Of a DNA stretch of 64,000 nt, positions 61,161 to 64,000 are shown one piece after another. How positions within the stretch are numbered: the first letter of the stretch is position 1; the number at the start of each line of letters is the position of its first letter. The translations under genes were made by a program, and so were the position numbers. The DNA lies in assembly GCA_963748405.1 (NCBI GenBank), contig CAVVIT010000008.1, forward strand, positions 310,001 through 374,000. The letters run 5' to 3'. The notes under the pieces were generated by a model, which saw nothing but the letters and a program-made list of their open reading frames with translations, ran no database searches and was not told the DNA's origin. The stretch comes from Fen-1273 sp963748405. GTDB taxonomy: Bacteria > Bacteroidota > Ignavibacteria > UBA10030 > UBA6906.

Positions 61161-63254
61161 ATGAAGAAGCGCGGATCGGTTCTCCTTGTGCTTTCTCTCG
61201 CGGTGACATCCATCGCGGGGGCCCAGTGGGTAAGGACGTCGGGCCCTTACGGCGGGGCAGTCTACGCCGTCGCCTCGGACGGGGCGAACCTGTATGCGGG
61301 GACCGATGGGGGAGGCGTCTACCGCTCGAGCGACGCGGGGCTGCACTGGGCGCCGGAAGATGCCGGGCTGGGGAACCTGTACGTCTCGGCTCTCTCTGCC
61401 GGAGGGGGAGTGATCATCGCCGGGACGGGAGATACGCTCTACCGCTCGACCGACGGCGGGAATTCCTGGCACCCGTCGGGTTCGGGACTGCCGCCGACGG
61501 GTTACAGCTTCTCATCGATCACCAACGGCGTGTATTACGCCGGTGCGGATCAGCTTTTTCGCTCGACCGACTCCGGCGTCAGTTGGTCCCCGGCCGATTC
61601 GGGTCTCCCCGGGCCCTATCCCACGTGCATGATATCGCAGGGAAGCATCGTGCTCGTGGGACTCTCGGGATACGGCTTTGGCCGTTCGACCGATAACGGC
61701 ATTTCGTGGGCCCCGACGGGATCGGGGCTCACAAATACTGACATACGCGCACTGGGGGCGAGGGGGGGGCTCCTCATCGCGGGAGCGGGTGCCGGTACGG
61801 ATGAGGTGTTTCTCTCGAGCGATACCGGGGCAACCTGGAATCCCGCCGGCGCCGGGCTTCCCTATACGAATGTCCTGGCCATTGCCGTCGACGGAACGAA
61901 CATCTTTGCGGGAACGGCCGACAGCGGGGTCTTCGTCTCGACGAATGCGGGCGCGGTCTGGCGCGCTGCCAGTGCCGGGCTCACGAACCTTCAGGTCGAG
62001 GCGCTCGTCAATGCAGGGGGGACCCTGTACGCCGGGACAGCTGGCGGGGGGCTCTTCAGGTCCACCGATCACGGGAACACCTGGTCCGAATCCAACACCG
62101 GCGTCTCGGCGACGAATATCCAGTCGCTGGGCGTCCACGCAGCGTATCTCTTCGCCGGCTCATACGGATCGGGCGCGTACCGGTCGTCCGACGACGGGGC
62201 GACCTGGGCTGCCGTCGATTCCGGCCTCGGGCGACAGGATGTCAACGCGTTTGCCCTCTCCGGCGGAAATCTCTTTGCCTCCACGCTCGATACGGGAGTG
62301 TATCGCTCGACGAACGACGGAATCTCGTGGACGAAGGCGAGCTCAGGAATTCCTTACGGCCCCGACTGCCTCGCCGCAATGGACACGATCGTTTTCGCCG
62401 GCGTCCAGGGGAGCGGGGTCTTCCGCTCAACAAACGCCGGGGCGCGCTGGGACAGCGCGAGCAGGGGGATGACGGATCTTACGGTCGTCGCCCTGTGTGT
62501 TGCCGGGCAGGATCTCTACGCCGGGAATTACGGGAGGGGGATGTTTCTCTCGACGGACCGGGGGGCGAACTGGACTCCCCGTGACTCGGGGCTCACGGAT
62601 CAGACGATGAGCGCCGCCGGCGCGATCGGTTCCGTGGTGATTGCCGGGACCATCGACGGGCATCTCTACCGCTCGGCGGACCGCGGCACGGTCTGGACTC
62701 AGCGCGGGGGCCGTTTCGGCACCGGGGCCGTGCGCTCAATCGTGCAGTCCGCGGGGGGGATGTTCGCGGGGACCGACGATGCGGGGATCCTCGTCTCCCC
62801 CGACAGCGGGCTCACCTGGTCTCCGGCAAACAACGGGCTCCCGAACGTGAGCGTGATGTCTCTCGCGGTCCGGGGAACGACCGTCTTTGCTGCGACGGCA
62901 GGTGCCGGGGTCTGGCGACGGCCCCTGGGAGAACTCATCACCGGGCTCGGCGAAAGATCCGCGGCGTTGGTTCCGGGGGGATTCTCCCTGGATCAGAATT
63001 ATCCGAACCCGTTCAACCCTTCGACGACGATCGCATACGGGATCCCGGAGCGGAGCGACGTTCGGCTCGTCGTGTATAACCTGCTGGGTCAGGCCGTGCG
63101 ATCGCTTGTCAACGGCGAGCAGGCCGCAGGTTCATACCGGGTCCAGTGGGATGGCAGGGACGACCGTGGTGCCACGGTGAGCAGCGGAGTGTACTTCTGC
63201 CGGCTCGCGGCCCGCGGCAATGTCAGGAGCAGGAAGATGATCATGCTCCGGTAG
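61161..63254 (+). CDS. T9SS-exported repeat protein (BNR/propeller-like)
   Basis: 697 residues with a signal peptide (about 1-20). The body holds about thirteen repeats of roughly 43 residues, each with a core like YRSTDGGNSW followed by P/A-x-x-x-G-L, the pattern of BNR/sortilin-type propeller blades. A C-terminal T9SS sorting domain follows (LDQNYPNPFNPSTTIAYGIP, VYNLLGQAVRSL, SSGVYFCRLAA). It is probably a surface-attached binding or glycosidase-like protein; no catalytic residue is obvious. The gene lies downstream of the NarL regulator with its own palindromic leader. Confidence 0.88.
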   Translation: MKKRGSVLLVLSLAVTSIAGAQWVRTSGPYGGAVYAVASDGANLYAGTDGGGVYRSSDAGLHWAPEDAGLGNLYVSALSAGGGVIIAGTGDTLYRSTDGGNSWHPSGSGLPPTGYSFSSITNGVYYAGADQLFRSTDSGVSWSPADSGLPGPYPTCMISQGSIVLVGLSGYGFGRSTDNGISWAPTGSGLTNTDIRALGARGGLLIAGAGAGTDEVFLSSDTGATWNPAGAGLPYTNVLAIAVDGTNIFAGTADSGVFVSTNAGAVWRAASAGLTNLQVEALVNAGGTLYAGTAGGGLFRSTDHGNTWSESNTGVSATNIQSLGVHAAYLFAGSYGSGAYRSSDDGATWAAVDSGLGRQDVNAFALSGGNLFASTLDTGVYRSTNDGISWTKASSGIPYGPDCLAAMDTIVFAGVQGSGVFRSTNAGARWDSASRGMTDLTVVALCVAGQDLYAGNYGRGMFLSTDRGANWTPRDSGLTDQTMSAAGAIGSVVIAGTIDGHLYRSADRGTVWTQRGGRFGTGAVRSIVQSAGGMFAGTDDAGILVSPDSGLTWSPANNGLPNVSVMSLAVRGTTVFAATAGAGVWRRPLGELITGLGERSAALVPGGFSLDQNYPNPFNPSTTIAYGIPERSDVRLVVYNLLGQAVRSLVNGEQAAGSYRVQWDGRDDRGATVSSGVYFCRLAARGNVRSRKMIMLR

Positions 63255-63318
63255 GCGCCGCCGGATATCTCTGCTGCGCATCCCGCCGTTGCCGCCTGCG
63301 GAGGGATCCTCCGCGAAT

Positions 63319-63347
63319 TTGACATCGGGACCATGTCACGCTATATT
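63319..63347 (+). promoter_or_regulatory. promoter of the TerC gene
   Basis: TTGACA (63319-63324), a 17-base spacer, TATATT (63342-63347). Transcription would begin near 63354, downstream of the GTG at 63350, which therefore cannot be the translation start. Confidence 0.75.
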
Positions 63348-63394
63348 GTGTGACAATTCACGCGCGGGCGGGTTCCCACCATACAGGTCGGATT

Positions 63395-64000
63395 TTGGGT
63401 CTCCTCTGGGTTGTGTTTGGCGTCGTCGTCGTCCTGATGCTGGCGATCGATCTCGGCGTGTTCAACAGGAAAGCGCACGAGGTCGGCCTCAAAGAAGCGC
63501 TCGTGTGGAGCATCGTCTGGACCGTCGTTGCCCTCCTGTTCAACGGCGCAGTCTTCCTCTACGCGGGTCCCCAGCGGGGACTGGAGTTCTTCACCGGGTA
63601 CGTGATCGAGCGTGCGCTCTCCTTTGACAACCTCTTTGTCTTCGTCCTGATTTTTTCCTACTTCGGCGTCCCCCGGCATTATCACCACAGGGCCCTGTTC
63701 TGGGGGGTCGTCGGAGCTCTTGTCACCCGTGCCGCATTCATCGCTGCGGGGGCCGCCCTCATCGTCCGGTTCGAGTGGATTCTGTATGTCTTCGGCGTGG
63801 TCCTGGTGTACAGCGGCTGGAAGATGTTGAGGGAGAAGGACGTCGAGGTGCATCCCGACAGGAATCTCATCATCCGCGGAGCACGGAAGCTCTTCCCCGT
63901 CTCGTCGGAATTTGGCGCCGGGCGGTTCATTCTCAGACAGGACCGCAGGATATTCCTGACCCCGCTCCTCCTCGTCCTGATCACGATCGAGACGACCGAT
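63395..64000 (+). CDS. TerC-family integral membrane protein, 3' end outside the window
   Basis: The open frame runs off the right edge with at least 202 codons. The family pattern is clear: LLWVVFGVVVVLMLAIDLGVF, RALSFDNLFVFVLIFSYF and, at the edge, LLVLITIETTD with the conserved acidic residues of a metal path. TerC proteins are linked to tellurite resistance and to metal loading of exported proteins. The TTG at 63395 is the best start because the only in-frame upstream option, GTG 63350, lies before the predicted transcription start. AGGT lies 7 bases before the TTG. Confidence 0.88.
   Translation, partial: MGLLWVVFGVVVVLMLAIDLGVFNRKAHEVGLKEALVWSIVWTVVALLFNGAVFLYAGPQRGLEFFTGYVIERALSFDNLFVFVLIFSYFGVPRHYHHRALFWGVVGALVTRAAFIAAGAALIVRFEWILYVFGVVLVYSGWKMLREKDVEVHPDRNLIIRGARKLFPVSSEFGAGRFILRQDRRIFLTPLLLVLITIETTD

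Noticed and set aside
63350..63352. GTG start for TerC
   Set aside because: It lies at the downstream edge of the -10 and before the expected transcription start, so it would not be on the mRNA.
1..64000. tRNA, rRNA, CRISPR arrays and transposase genes
   Set aside because: I looked for T-loop patterns, evenly spaced direct repeats and DDE motifs on both strands and saw none that I could support.

Overview
The window is a dense chromosomal stretch of high-GC bacterial DNA (roughly 60-65% G+C by eye) with about 50 protein genes. I see no tRNA, rRNA, CRISPR array or transposase. Two secreted proteins end in the 'QNYPNPFNP' type IX secretion sorting domain, which points to the FCB superphylum. 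Many genes have strong Shine-Dalgarno sequences, and a promoter form TTGACA-N17-TATATT recurs. Both are unlike classical Bacteroidota, so I infer a high-GC FCB relative such as an Ignavibacteriota, KSB1 or Rhodothermota-like lineage, probably from a metagenome. The lifestyle suggested is heterotrophic use of polysaccharides, peptides and esters, with c-type cytochromes.

Layout. 1-10.6 kb: beta-carbonic-anhydrase-like protein, secreted M28 peptidase, a coupled GH35 / DUF6067 glycosidase pair, a thioredoxin-fold protein, a phosphoesterase and a carboxylesterase. 10.6-14.7 kb: a membrane PAS histidine kinase with its NarL-type regulator, and a second unit made of a lone receiver overlapping a PAS protein with a decayed kinase helix. 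14.7-18.3 kb: an MtaA/UroD-like protein coupled to a methyltransferase, and a MacA-like adaptor. 18.3-27.4 kb: a multidrug efflux operon (TolC - adaptor - two tandem RND pumps, one frameshifted). 27.7-35.1 kb: small unknown genes, a sedolisin peptidase, an MFS carrier and a glycine-zipper protein. 35.1-41.8 kb: cytochromes c, a DUF5916-type outer-membrane barrel, a broken SpoIIE-type phosphatase and a T9SS cargo. 41.9-46.5 kb: an envelope operon (small peptide, DUF3108, two epimerases, CPBP, PAP2). 46.7-57.2 kb: a serine hydrolase, a phosphoesterase, and a five-gene operon of GMC oxidoreductase, Tat subunit, SDR, beta-helix protein and phospholipase-B-like hydrolase, then a metallo-beta-lactamase-fold protein. 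57.2-64 kb: a one-piece propeller sensor kinase with its regulator, a 13-repeat T9SS cargo and the start of a TerC gene running off the window.

Most operons are translationally coupled by ATGA (or TTGA) overlaps. Three genes are broken: two carry a seven-base homopolymer where eight bases would restore the frame, and one has an internal deletion. The features most worth following up are the glycine-zipper / MFS / sedolisin cluster, the decayed PAS-kinase pair, the envelope operon with its palindromic operator, and the two homopolymer frameshifts.
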